Of a DNA stretch of 64,000 bases, positions 52,990 through 61,529 are shown in pieces. The first letter of the stretch is position 1. Each line of letters starts with the position of its first letter. Made by a program: the position numbers and the translations under genes. The notes below the pieces were generated by a model. That model saw nothing but the letters and a program-made list of their open reading frames with translations. It did no database searches and was not told where the DNA came from. Source of the stretch: Chloroflexi bacterium AL-N1 (GTDB lineage: Bacteria; Chloroflexota; Chloroflexia; Chloroflexales; Roseiflexaceae); contig WYDT01000012.1 in NCBI GenBank assembly GCA_013122435.1, forward strand, positions 124,001 through 188,000, in the 5' to 3' direction.

Positions 52990-53883
52990 ATGGCTATACA
53001 ACAAACTGCTTCAGCTCCTCGCCCAACTGCGCGTAATGCAATACGCTGGCGACATATGGTGACTGAACGGCTGCTTGATTTATTGTTAGCATTCTTAATC
53101 TTTTTGATGATTGCCCCCATTATCTTTCTTATCGTAAGTTCGTTTAAGACCAGTAACGAATTTGTTAGTTCAACCGGGGCCTTCTTTCCAGCAGAGTGGC
53201 AATTCAGCAACTATCCAGAACTCTGGCGTCAGGCGAATTTTGGCACCTACTTCTGGAATAGCATGATCATTTGTACGATCACGACGATTATTGCCACAGC
53301 ATTTGCTTCGCTCACCGGTTATGCCTTGTCACGCTTTCGCTTTCCTGGTGCAGATGCCTATGGTCTGGGGGTGCTGGGGACACAACTTATTCCTGGTACG
53401 CTGTTCTTTATCCCGCTGTATCTAAGTTTTGTCTGGGTGAGAAATAATCTTGGCATACCACTGATTGGGACCAACATGGGCGGGATTATCCTCTATGTTG
53501 GGTTCTATATTCCCATTTCACTCTGGTTGTTGCGAGGGTTCTTTGCTGCCATACCAGTTGATCTTGAAGAACAGGCGATGGTTGATGGCGCAACACGTTT
53601 TCGAGCATTCTGGCAGATTGTGTTGCCACTGGCCATGCCTGGGATTGTCTCAGCGGGTATCTATATCTTTCTCACGGCCTGGGATGAACTCTTCTTTGCC
53701 AGTGTGTTGCAGATCAGAACGATTCCGTTTGGCCTTCTGTTGTTCTCTGGAGTTCAAAGTGCCCAAAGCCGTTACGAGCTGATTTGTGCTGGTGCTGTAC
53801 TGGCTATACTCCCAATCATGGTATTGTTTTTGCTGCTCCAACGCCGTCTTGTCGAAGGATTAACTGCTGGAGCGGTGAAGTAA
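52990..53883 (+). CDS. MalG/CebG-type sugar ABC permease
   Basis: A 297-residue permease (ERLLDLLLAFLIFLMIAPII, then VSSFKTSNEFVSS; ATAFASLTGYALSRFRFPG; EAA loop PVDLEEQAMVDGATRFRAFW with QIVLPLAMPGIVSAGIYIFL; C-terminal LQRRLVEGLTAGAVK). It completes the membrane channel with the upstream permease, 20 bases away. CAGAGGAGATTTATT precedes the ATG. An ATPase must come from elsewhere in the genome. Confidence 0.93.
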   Translation: MAIQQTASAPRPTARNAIRWRHMVTERLLDLLLAFLIFLMIAPIIFLIVSSFKTSNEFVSSTGAFFPAEWQFSNYPELWRQANFGTYFWNSMIICTITTIIATAFASLTGYALSRFRFPGADAYGLGVLGTQLIPGTLFFIPLYLSFVWVRNNLGIPLIGTNMGGIILYVGFYIPISLWLLRGFFAAIPVDLEEQAMVDGATRFRAFWQIVLPLAMPGIVSAGIYIFLTAWDELFFASVLQIRTIPFGLLLFSGVQSAQSRYELICAGAVLAILPIMVLFLLLQRRLVEGLTAGAVK

Positions 53884-53910
53884 GTTGACCTTAAGTTAGA
53901 AAGTGTCTGT

Positions 53911-55284
53911 ATGTCCAGACTATTATTTCCAGATACATTTAAGTGGGGAGCCGCCACATCGGCCTATCAAATCGAAGGTGCGTGGAACGAAGATGGTCGT
54001 GGTCCATCGATCTGGGATTATTTTACCCGCAAGCCTGGTTGTATTGAAGATGGGAGTTCCGGCGATATTGCCTGTGACCATTATCATCGCTGGCAGGATG
54101 ATATTGCACTAATGAAAGACCTTGGGCTGCAAACATATCGCTTCTCTATCGCATGGTCGCGTATTATGCCTGATGGTCGCAACAGTATCAATCAGGCAGG
54201 TCTTGACTTTTATAGTCGCCTGGTGGATATGCTCCTTGAGCAGAACATCCAACCATTTGCCACCCTGTATCATTGGGATCTCCCACAAGCACTACAGGAT
54301 ACCGGTGGTTGGCCTGATCGCTCGACGGCAGAAGCCTTTGTCACCTACGCGGATATTGTCAGCCGACATCTTGGCGATCGGGTCAAACAATGGATCACCC
54401 ATAATGAACCATGGTGCATCAGCTTTCTGGGCTATCAGAAAGGGAGTAAGGCCCCTGGTATGCAAGACTGGACAGCAGCCCTTGCTGCGAGTCACCACGT
54501 CTTACTTTCCCATGGATGGGCCGTGCCTGTCATTCGTCAGAATAGCCCTCAAGCAGAGGTTGGCATCACGTTGAATTTTAACCCAGCAGTACCGGCATCA
54601 CCAAGTGTTGCGGATCGTGATGCAGCACGGCAACATGATGGCTACTTTAACCGCTGGTTTCTCGATCCGCTCTACGGGCGACAATATCCGGCTGACATGA
54701 TTACGACATACACTGAAGCAGACTATCTCCCAACAGACCATATACCATTCATCCAGGATGGCGATTTTTCTGCCATTGCCGTGCCCACAGACTTTCTCGG
54801 TGTCAATTACTACAATCGTATTATCGTGCGGGATGAGTCGCTACCAGAACAGCAAAACTTACCACGGACCAACTTTCTTGCCCCAAAGGATGAATGGACC
54901 GATATGGGATGGGAAGTCTATCCACAGGGCTTGTATGAACTCTTGATGCGGCTTCATTTTGAGTACCAACCAGGGAAACTCTATATTACCGAGAATGGTG
55001 CGAGCTATGGTGATGCTCCCAATGGTGATAAGCAGATTCACGATCTGCGCCGTACGAACTATCTGCGTAACCATTTTATCGCAGCACACCAAGCCATTGA
55101 GTCAGGCGTACCACTGGCAGGCTATTTTGTATGGTCACTCATGGACAATTTTGAATGGGAACAAGGGTATACCCAACGTTTTGGTATTGTTTGGGTCGAT
55201 TATACAACACAGGAGCGTATACTAAAAAATAGTGCGATATGGTATCGAAACGTTATTACAACAAATACTGTCGATACTAACTAA
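53911..55284 (+). CDS. GH1 beta-glucosidase
   Basis: A 457-residue cytoplasmic GH1 enzyme of typical size. FKWGAATSAYQIEGAWNEDG is the N-terminal signature; THNEP holds the acid/base Glu166 and YITENGAS the nucleophile Glu361. SLMDNFEWEQGYTQRFGIVW is the aglycone-site loop. It hydrolyses imported cellobiose and cellodextrins to glucose. It lies 27 bases after the permease gene, so the operon ends in the intracellular step. A retaining mechanism is the family rule. Confidence 0.95.
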   Translation: MSRLLFPDTFKWGAATSAYQIEGAWNEDGRGPSIWDYFTRKPGCIEDGSSGDIACDHYHRWQDDIALMKDLGLQTYRFSIAWSRIMPDGRNSINQAGLDFYSRLVDMLLEQNIQPFATLYHWDLPQALQDTGGWPDRSTAEAFVTYADIVSRHLGDRVKQWITHNEPWCISFLGYQKGSKAPGMQDWTAALAASHHVLLSHGWAVPVIRQNSPQAEVGITLNFNPAVPASPSVADRDAARQHDGYFNRWFLDPLYGRQYPADMITTYTEADYLPTDHIPFIQDGDFSAIAVPTDFLGVNYYNRIIVRDESLPEQQNLPRTNFLAPKDEWTDMGWEVYPQGLYELLMRLHFEYQPGKLYITENGASYGDAPNGDKQIHDLRRTNYLRNHFIAAHQAIESGVPLAGYFVWSLMDNFEWEQGYTQRFGIVWVDYTTQERILKNSAIWYRNVITTNTVDTN

Positions 55285-55556
55285 TCTATAGTATTTAGAC
55301 ATCACACTATCAATAAACAAGACATTTCACACATAATAGTATGCATTCTTTCCTTTGAAATGCTCAAAAGATAATCTTTGTGCAATCTTATATAATGCGT
55401 TTTTCTTACAGAAAAATCTTAAATAGGTATCGTGATATAATCTTAATAAGTATATCAACTTTAGGTAAATAAAATAAGCTATAATGCTAGCGAAATCAGT
55501 AAATGGATTGATATTGATTTCTAGTATTCTCAAGTGTCGAAAGAAGCGAAAGTACC
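55285..55556. other. AT-rich intergenic region
   Basis: This 272-base stretch is clearly AT-richer than its neighbours and holds no supported gene. It probably contains the end of the beta-glucosidase operon and the promoter of the orphan winged-helix gene. Confidence 0.4.
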
Positions 55557-55880
55557 ATGAAGGCACCTAATCATAGCTTTAACTATGTAAATACAAGAGA
55601 TGTAACCCTCAATATTGACACGCAACGTGCATGGAAGGGTGATAATGAACTGCATCTCACAAAGCGAGAATTCGATGTCTTATTATATCTCATGCAAAGA
55701 TCTGGTAAAATTGTTCGTAACACAGAGCTTCTAGATGCGATTTGGGGAACCGACCAAGTTATTGGCGATGATGCCTTACGAACCGTTATAAAGAGAATTC
55801 GCAAAAAATTAGGTGGCTCACAGACAAAAAATGCCTATGTAACAACTATTTGGGGGCGGGGTTATATATTTGAGCCATAA
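55557..55880 (+). CDS. orphan OmpR/PhoB-type winged-helix protein without receiver
   Basis: A 107-residue protein consisting only of the effector domain of OmpR-type regulators: NELHLTKREFDVLLYLMQRS, GKIVRNTELLDAIWG, DALRTVIKRIRKKLG and TTIWGRGYIFEP. No receiver or phosphorylation site is present, so control must be by abundance or partner binding. It lies between the cellobiose-use operon and the first cellulase gene and is transcribed in the same direction, so it may regulate the cellulases; this is inference. The gene is shorter and AT-richer than its neighbours. Confidence 0.88.
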   Translation: MKAPNHSFNYVNTRDVTLNIDTQRAWKGDNELHLTKREFDVLLYLMQRSGKIVRNTELLDAIWGTDQVIGDDALRTVIKRIRKKLGGSQTKNAYVTTIWGRGYIFEP

Positions 55881-56255
55881 AAGATTTTTATTGTAAATTC
55901 TCTATAAACGACCATATATAAATATATCCTACAGCAATACGTATTTAGCTGTCTATTTCTTGTATAAACAACATATATTCACACATAATGTTGATATATA
56001 AGCTAAAAGAAAAAATGTCACAAATATGCCACAATTGGCACCATTTTTTAAGATAAAATAAGAACTATGTTTTTACTTTTAGCTTGAAAGTGAAGTTCTA
56101 AGGACAACCATATTAAAGCCATCCACTTTTGGATATAGCGATGTGGTCTATATCATCTTCCAATGTTCTCGTCTCATGGTTAACGGGGAGGATCAGCAAG
56201 ATGCAGGGCAAAATGATGATACGAGGACGTATTCATGGACAAAGGAGGTCTTGCT
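55881..56255. promoter_or_regulatory. AT-rich leader of the first cellulase gene
   Basis: A long region contains a short palindrome TGCCACAATTGGCA at 56027-56040 and a possible upstream reading frame starting ATG at 56201 after GGGGAGG, which runs out of frame over the GH9 start and ends at 56374. No CelR box is present. Function of either element is not established. Confidence 0.35.
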
Positions 56256-58634
56256 ATGTTTCACATGAGATCACGTATGCTCGTACGCAGCAGCTTCTTG
56301 CTACTTCTGATTCTGCTCATTGCTTCATTTTTCGCACTCCCTACTGTCGGAACACGCGCGGCACCAGACTATAACTACGGTGAGGCGCTTCAGAAATCGA
56401 TCTACTTCTATGACGCACAACGATCGGGAGCACTCCCAGCCGATAACCGCGTTGCATGGCGCGGGGATTCTGCATTGAATGACGGTGCAGACGTTGATGA
56501 AGATCTCACTGGTGGTTGGTACGATGCCGGCGATCACGTGAAGTTTGGTTTTCCCATGGCCGCAACCACCACAATGCTGGCCTGGGGCATGGTTGAATAT
56601 CGCGATGCTTACGAGGATACCGGACAACTCGAGTATGCGCTCGATAACCTCAAATGGGCGACGGACTACTTCTTACAAGCCCATACAGCTCCCAATGAGT
56701 TCTATGGACAAGTCGGCAAAGGCTCAGTCGATCACGCATGGTGGGGTCCGGCTGAAGTCATGCAAATGGAGCGGCCATCCTACAAAATCACCGCATCGTG
56801 CCCAGGGTCCGATCTAACTGGTGAAACTGCTGCTGCCCTCGCAGCCGCATCCATGGTCTTTGAGCCGACCAATCCAGACTACGCCAGTACCTTGCTTACC
56901 CACGCCGAACAACTCTACGATTTTGCCGATAGCTATCGTGGCAAATACTCCGATTGTATCACCGATGCAACCGCTTTCTACAACTCATGGAGTGGGTACA
57001 ACGACGAACTCGTATGGGGTGCCATCTGGTTACACAAAGCCACTGGAGACGCTGCATATCTGGCCAAGGCGGAAGAATACTACGACGATCTCAACACAGA
57101 ACCACAATCGCCAGTTAAATCGTATCGATGGACCCATGCCTGGGATGATAAATCCTATGGTTCATACGTACTGCTGGCAACACTCACCGACAAAGACCAG
57201 TACAAAGAAGATGCAGAACGATGGCTTAATTACTGGACCGATGGCTACAATGGTGAACGTATCACCTACACACCCGGCGGTCTGGCATGGCTTGATCAGT
57301 GGGGTGCCTTACGTTATGCCGCTAATACGTCGTTTATCGCATTTGTCTACAGCGATTGGCTGACAGATGCCACGAAGAAAGCCCGCTACCGTGACTTTGC
57401 GGTCAGTCAGATCGACTACATGCTTGGTTCTAACCCAGACAATCGCAGTTACGTTGTCGGCTTTGGTAACAACCCACCTACAAAACCCCACCATCGTACA
57501 TCACATGGTTCCTGGACAGATAGTATCAACAATCCTGAAGAGCAACGCCACACCTTGTATGGTGCACTCGTCGGTGGCCCAGGTAGGAATGATGCATACA
57601 CGGATAAACGTGATGATTTTGTCCAAAATGAGGTTGCCACTGACTACAATGCTGGCTTTACCGGAGCACTGGCACGGATGTACCAAGAGTTCGGTGGCAC
57701 ACCTGTCAGTAACTTTCCACCATCTGTAACACCCGATGATGAGATGTTCGTTCAGGCTGGTGTAAACGCATCAGGCACAAACTTCACCGAAATCAAAGCG
57801 ATTATCAACAATCGATCCGGCTGGCCAGCTCGTATGGGTGATGAACTGTCGTTCCGCTACTTCTTCACGCTTGAACCAGGTGTAACACCTGATATGATCA
57901 CTGTGAGTGCCGCATATAATCAATGTGAAGAGCCAACGGGTCCTACCCAGTGGTCAGGCAACACCTACTATGTCACCGTTGATTGTACTGGTACCAAAAT
58001 TTTCCCTGGTGGTCAATCAGACTATAAGAAAGAGGTGCAGGTACGTATTGCAAGTAGCGGTGATTGGAATACAGCAAACGATTGGTCGTACGAAGGTATG
58101 GCCACCACACCAGGTGCACCGCCTGTGAAAGCCACCAACATCCCGCTGTATGATGCTGGTAACAAGATCTTTGGTAACGAACCAGGCGACAACCCGGTAA
58201 CACCAATCCCTGTTACACCAACCGCTACGACACCGCCGGATACCACACCAACACCCGTCACACCAACTGCCACCATGCCAACACCCATCACACCTACCGC
58301 CACCACACCACCTGATGCTGAGTGTAGTGTCGACTATGTGGTGCGCGATGAGTGGAATACCGGCTTTGTCGCCAATGTCACCATTACCAATAATGGCCCT
58401 GCTATTGATGGCTGGACCCTCACCTGGGACTTTTCCGACGGCCAGCAGGTCACCAGTGGCTGGAATGGCACCATTACCCAGAGTGGGATGACGGTCAGCG
58501 TCACTGATGCTGGCTGGAATGGCGCCATTCCCAATGGTGGTACCGCCGAATTTGGCTTCCAGGGAACACATGGTGGAACTAACGGCGACGGCACAGATTT
58601 TGCACTGAATGGAGTGGCTTGTAGCTCATCCTAG
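56256..58634 (+). CDS. secreted GH9 cellulase with CBM3 and CBM2 (processive-endoglucanase type)
   Basis: A 792-residue secreted protein with signal FLLLLILLIASFFALP. GH9 spans about residues 38-475: GGWYDAGDHVKF with the catalytic-base Asp pair at 90-93, and NEVATDYNAGFTGAL with the acid Glu. A CBM3 (VTPDDEMFVQAGVNASGTNF to YEGM, then DAGNKIFGNEPGD) covers about 490-645, a Thr/Pro linker follows, and CBM2 (CSVDYVVRDEWNTGFVANVT onward) ends the chain. GH9 plus CBM3c plus CBM2 is the layout of processive endoglucanases such as Thermobifida Cel9A. AAAGGAGGTCTTGCT fixes the ATG at 56256. Its CBM2 DNA is identical to part of the next gene. Confidence 0.95.
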   Translation: MFHMRSRMLVRSSFLLLLILLIASFFALPTVGTRAAPDYNYGEALQKSIYFYDAQRSGALPADNRVAWRGDSALNDGADVDEDLTGGWYDAGDHVKFGFPMAATTTMLAWGMVEYRDAYEDTGQLEYALDNLKWATDYFLQAHTAPNEFYGQVGKGSVDHAWWGPAEVMQMERPSYKITASCPGSDLTGETAAALAAASMVFEPTNPDYASTLLTHAEQLYDFADSYRGKYSDCITDATAFYNSWSGYNDELVWGAIWLHKATGDAAYLAKAEEYYDDLNTEPQSPVKSYRWTHAWDDKSYGSYVLLATLTDKDQYKEDAERWLNYWTDGYNGERITYTPGGLAWLDQWGALRYAANTSFIAFVYSDWLTDATKKARYRDFAVSQIDYMLGSNPDNRSYVVGFGNNPPTKPHHRTSHGSWTDSINNPEEQRHTLYGALVGGPGRNDAYTDKRDDFVQNEVATDYNAGFTGALARMYQEFGGTPVSNFPPSVTPDDEMFVQAGVNASGTNFTEIKAIINNRSGWPARMGDELSFRYFFTLEPGVTPDMITVSAAYNQCEEPTGPTQWSGNTYYVTVDCTGTKIFPGGQSDYKKEVQVRIASSGDWNTANDWSYEGMATTPGAPPVKATNIPLYDAGNKIFGNEPGDNPVTPIPVTPTATTPPDTTPTPVTPTATMPTPITPTATTPPDAECSVDYVVRDEWNTGFVANVTITNNGPAIDGWTLTWDFSDGQQVTSGWNGTITQSGMTVSVTDAGWNGAIPNGGTAEFGFQGTHGGTNGDGTDFALNGVACSSS
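58323..58579 (+). repeat. 257-bp identical repeat in CBM2 coding DNA, copy 1
   Basis: This segment of the GH9 gene is base-for-base identical to 58934-59190 in the GH48 gene, in the same reading frame, while the flanks differ. This indicates recent duplication or gene conversion. Confidence 0.95.
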
Positions 58635-58643
58635 TTTTACTCT

Positions 58644-58676
58644 CGCAGAGATGGGGCAATACTGCCTATCTCTGCG
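58644..58676 (+). promoter_or_regulatory. long hairpin after the GH9 gene
   Basis: CGCAGAGAT pairs with ATCTCTGCG, extended by further pairs to about 12. The T run after it is weak, so it may be a leaky terminator or a message-protecting hairpin ahead of the GH48 gene. Confidence 0.65.
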
Positions 58677-58781
58677 GACTTTAATCAACAATGCAACAGA
58701 CCACAAGAGGATGTCATCAACACTAGATTTGCAACTTTCATACAGATCACGCGTCTAAGGAAGCGAATCATGCTTATTATT

Positions 58782-58820
58782 CCATCGTGGATCTATGCTA
58801 CAGAAGAAACACCACGATGG
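58782..58820 (+). promoter_or_regulatory. stem-loop abutting the GH48 ribosome site
   Basis: CCATCGTGG (58782-58790) pairs perfectly with CCACGATGG (58812-58820), ending at the ribosome site GGGAGGG. Folding could limit ribosome access. Confidence 0.55.
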
Positions 58821-58831
58821 GGAGGGAAGTT

Positions 58832-61258
58832 ATGAAATCACAACGTTCATATCATAACGTCATCATAGGTCTCGCACTCCTACTCGTTATGGCTGTTAGC
58901 TATATTGGCACACCATATGCCGCCGCTGCCGGATGTAGTGTCGACTATGTGGTGCGCGATGAGTGGAATACCGGCTTTGTCGCCAATGTCACCATTACCA
59001 ATAATGGCCCTGCTATTGATGGCTGGACCCTCACCTGGGACTTTTCCGACGGCCAGCAGGTCACCAGTGGCTGGAATGGCACCATTACCCAGAGTGGGAT
59101 GACGGTCAGCGTCACTGATGCTGGCTGGAATGGCGCCATTCCCAATGGTGGTACCGCCGAATTTGGCTTCCAGGGAACACATGGTGGAACCAATAGCAAT
59201 CCAACAAACTTTTCCCTGAACGGAACGGCTTGTAACGGTGGTGGAGGGAACCCGACTGAGACACCCACCACTCCAACCAACACTGTCGTTCCAACAACTA
59301 CTGCGACCAGCACACCTGTGACGCCCACCCCCGTCACTCCGACACCAACACCTCCACCGATAGACGATGAATACACAGAGCGATTCCTGGAACTTTATGG
59401 TGAACTCAAAGATCCGGCAAATGGCTACTTTAGCCCTGAAGGTGTCCCGTATCACTCAATCGAAACACTGATCGTGGAAGCACCCGATTACGGCCACGAA
59501 ACCACCAGTGAAGCTTACAGCTACTGGCTCTGGCTGGAAGCGATGTATGGTCGTGTGACTGGAAATTGGCAACCGCTGGCAGAAGCCTGGGAGAATATGG
59601 AAACCTATATTATTCCCACTCCGCAGGATCAACCGACCAATAGCTTCTACAATCCCTCGAGGCCGGCAAGCTACGCTGCGGAATGGGATGAGCCGGATCA
59701 ATATCCCTCAGAATTAAAATTTGGCGTGTCGGTCGGTCAGGATCCTATTGGTAGTGAGTTACAATCGACCTACGGTACCGCAGATATTTATGGTATGCAC
59801 TGGCTGCTGGACGTTGACAACTGGTATGAGTATGGACGCCGTGGTGATGGGACAACTGCACCATCCTATATCAACACCTTCCAACGTGGCCCACAAGAGT
59901 CTGTTTGGGAGACAGTTCCCCATCCATCGTGGGAAGACTTTAGCAGTGGTGGACCAAACGGCTTCCTGGATCTTTTCACAGGTGATGCCAACTATGCTCA
60001 GCAATGGCGTTACACCAACGCACCCGACGCCGATGCACGCGCAGTTCAAGCCATCTACTGGGCCAAACAATGGGCCGACGAGCAGGGTGGTTCCCCGATC
60101 GTTGATGAACTGGTCGACAAAGCAGCCAAGATGGGCGACTATCTCCGCTATGCGATGTTCGACAAGTACTTCAAAAAGATTGGTGGCTGCACCAGCGAAA
60201 ACTGTACGCCTGGAACGGGCAAAGACAGCATGCACTATTTGCTTTCATGGTATTACTCCTGGGGTGGTGCAACTGATACATCTGCTGGATGGGCATGGCG
60301 CATCGGGTCAAGCTTTAACCATTTTGGATACCAGAACCCAGTTGCCGCCTATGTATTGAGCAATGTTCCTGAATTTGAACCACAATCGCCAAGCGCGAAG
60401 ACCGACTGGGCCAACAGTCTCGAGCGCCAGATAGAGTTCTATCAGTGGCTCCAATCAGCTGATGGGGGCATCGCCGGTGGCGCAACCAACAGTTGGCAGG
60501 GGCGCTATGCAGAACCACCCGCCGGGAAGAGCACCTTCTATGGCATGTATTATGATGAAAAACCGGTCTACCACGATCCACCCAGCAATCAATGGTTTGG
60601 CTTCCAGGCATGGTCCGTCCAACGTGTGGCCGAATACTACTACCTCACAGGCAACGAACGCGCCAAGACTATTCTCGATAAATGGGTATCATGGTCGCTG
60701 GATAACACAAATCTGCTGGACGATGGTAGTTATGAAATTCCCGCAACATTATCATGGAGTGGCGAACCAGACACCTGGGATGCCGCCAACCCCGGCGATA
60801 ATGCCGACCTGCGGGTCGAGGTAACAGACTGGACCCAGGATGTTGGTGTCACTGCAGCTTATGCGAAAACACTGATGTACTACAGTGCTGGCACCAAACA
60901 ATGGGATCTCCAGGACGTCGCATCGCAAACCATGGCAAAAGAATTAATCGACCGAATGTGGAGTGAATATCGCACGGATAAGGGCGTCTCAGCACCTGAG
61001 GTTCGTGAGGACTTTGAGCGCTTCAACGACCCTGTATATGTGCCGAGTGGCTGGACCGGCACTATGGAGAATGGTGATCCAATCAATAATGATTCGACCT
61101 TCCTGAGCATTCGCTCGAAGTATCAGGACGATTCGGATTTCCCCAAAGTCCAGGCGTATCTTGATGGTGGCCCAGCACCGACGTTCACGTATCATCGCTT
61201 CTGGGCCCAGGCCGACATTGCCTTAGCAAACGCTGAGTACACCCGTTTATTCCCATAA
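58832..61258 (+). CDS. secreted GH48 exoglucanase with N-terminal CBM2
   Basis: An 808-residue secreted protein: signal (VIIGLALLLVMAVSYIG, cleavage after AAAA), CBM2 (residues 34-132), Thr/Pro linker to about 180, then a GH48 catalytic domain. KDPANGYFSPEGVPYHSIET and APDYGHETTSEAYSYWLWLE are GH48 signatures, the latter with the acid Glu. Later family segments include YWAKQWADEQGG and FWAQADIALANAEY. GH48 enzymes are inverting processive cellobiohydrolases acting from the reducing end, the main crystalline-cellulose degraders of many bacteria. GGGGAGGGAAGTT precedes the ATG at 58832. It follows the GH9 gene and shares 257 identical bases of CBM2. Confidence 0.96.
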   Translation: MKSQRSYHNVIIGLALLLVMAVSYIGTPYAAAAGCSVDYVVRDEWNTGFVANVTITNNGPAIDGWTLTWDFSDGQQVTSGWNGTITQSGMTVSVTDAGWNGAIPNGGTAEFGFQGTHGGTNSNPTNFSLNGTACNGGGGNPTETPTTPTNTVVPTTTATSTPVTPTPVTPTPTPPPIDDEYTERFLELYGELKDPANGYFSPEGVPYHSIETLIVEAPDYGHETTSEAYSYWLWLEAMYGRVTGNWQPLAEAWENMETYIIPTPQDQPTNSFYNPSRPASYAAEWDEPDQYPSELKFGVSVGQDPIGSELQSTYGTADIYGMHWLLDVDNWYEYGRRGDGTTAPSYINTFQRGPQESVWETVPHPSWEDFSSGGPNGFLDLFTGDANYAQQWRYTNAPDADARAVQAIYWAKQWADEQGGSPIVDELVDKAAKMGDYLRYAMFDKYFKKIGGCTSENCTPGTGKDSMHYLLSWYYSWGGATDTSAGWAWRIGSSFNHFGYQNPVAAYVLSNVPEFEPQSPSAKTDWANSLERQIEFYQWLQSADGGIAGGATNSWQGRYAEPPAGKSTFYGMYYDEKPVYHDPPSNQWFGFQAWSVQRVAEYYYLTGNERAKTILDKWVSWSLDNTNLLDDGSYEIPATLSWSGEPDTWDAANPGDNADLRVEVTDWTQDVGVTAAYAKTLMYYSAGTKQWDLQDVASQTMAKELIDRMWSEYRTDKGVSAPEVREDFERFNDPVYVPSGWTGTMENGDPINNDSTFLSIRSKYQDDSDFPKVQAYLDGGPAPTFTYHRFWAQADIALANAEYTRLFP
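58934..59190 (+). repeat. 257-bp identical repeat in CBM2 coding DNA, copy 2
   Basis: This is the GH48 copy of the identical segment at 58323-58579, offset by 611 bases in the same orientation. Direct repeats of this length could recombine and fuse or delete the genes. Confidence 0.95.
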
Positions 61259-61268
61259 TTATGCACAC

Positions 61269-61306
61269 AAACGAGGGTGGTATAGATGCCATCCTCGTTT
61301 TCTTTT
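61269..61306 (+). terminator. Rho-independent terminator after GH48
   Basis: ACGAGGGTGG pairs with CCATCCTCGT (10 bp with one G-U; 8-base loop) and is followed by TTTTCTTTTAT. It ends the GH48 transcript, so the next cellulase has its own promoter. Confidence 0.88.
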
Positions 61307-61529
61307 ATATCTGACCGCAACGACATTCCAAACAACTTCACGCTCAACGGAGTGCCTTGCTCATCATGATAGATATACAAGAGCAGCACGTGTAGGATTA
61401 TCGAAGCAGAGATACCAATGGATAGCTGTATGAGAGGAAAGGCATTACTAATAATATCGCTGCACCTCATTTCTCTGAAATTCAGAAGGGTGGTTGAAGT
61501 GGCACAATTTATCAATAGGGGAAAGTTGC

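Noticed and set aside
58017..58571. 184-residue minus-strand frame rich in Gly and Cys
   Set aside because: Reverse shadow of linker and CBM2; it recurs opposite the GH48 CBM2 only because the DNA is duplicated.
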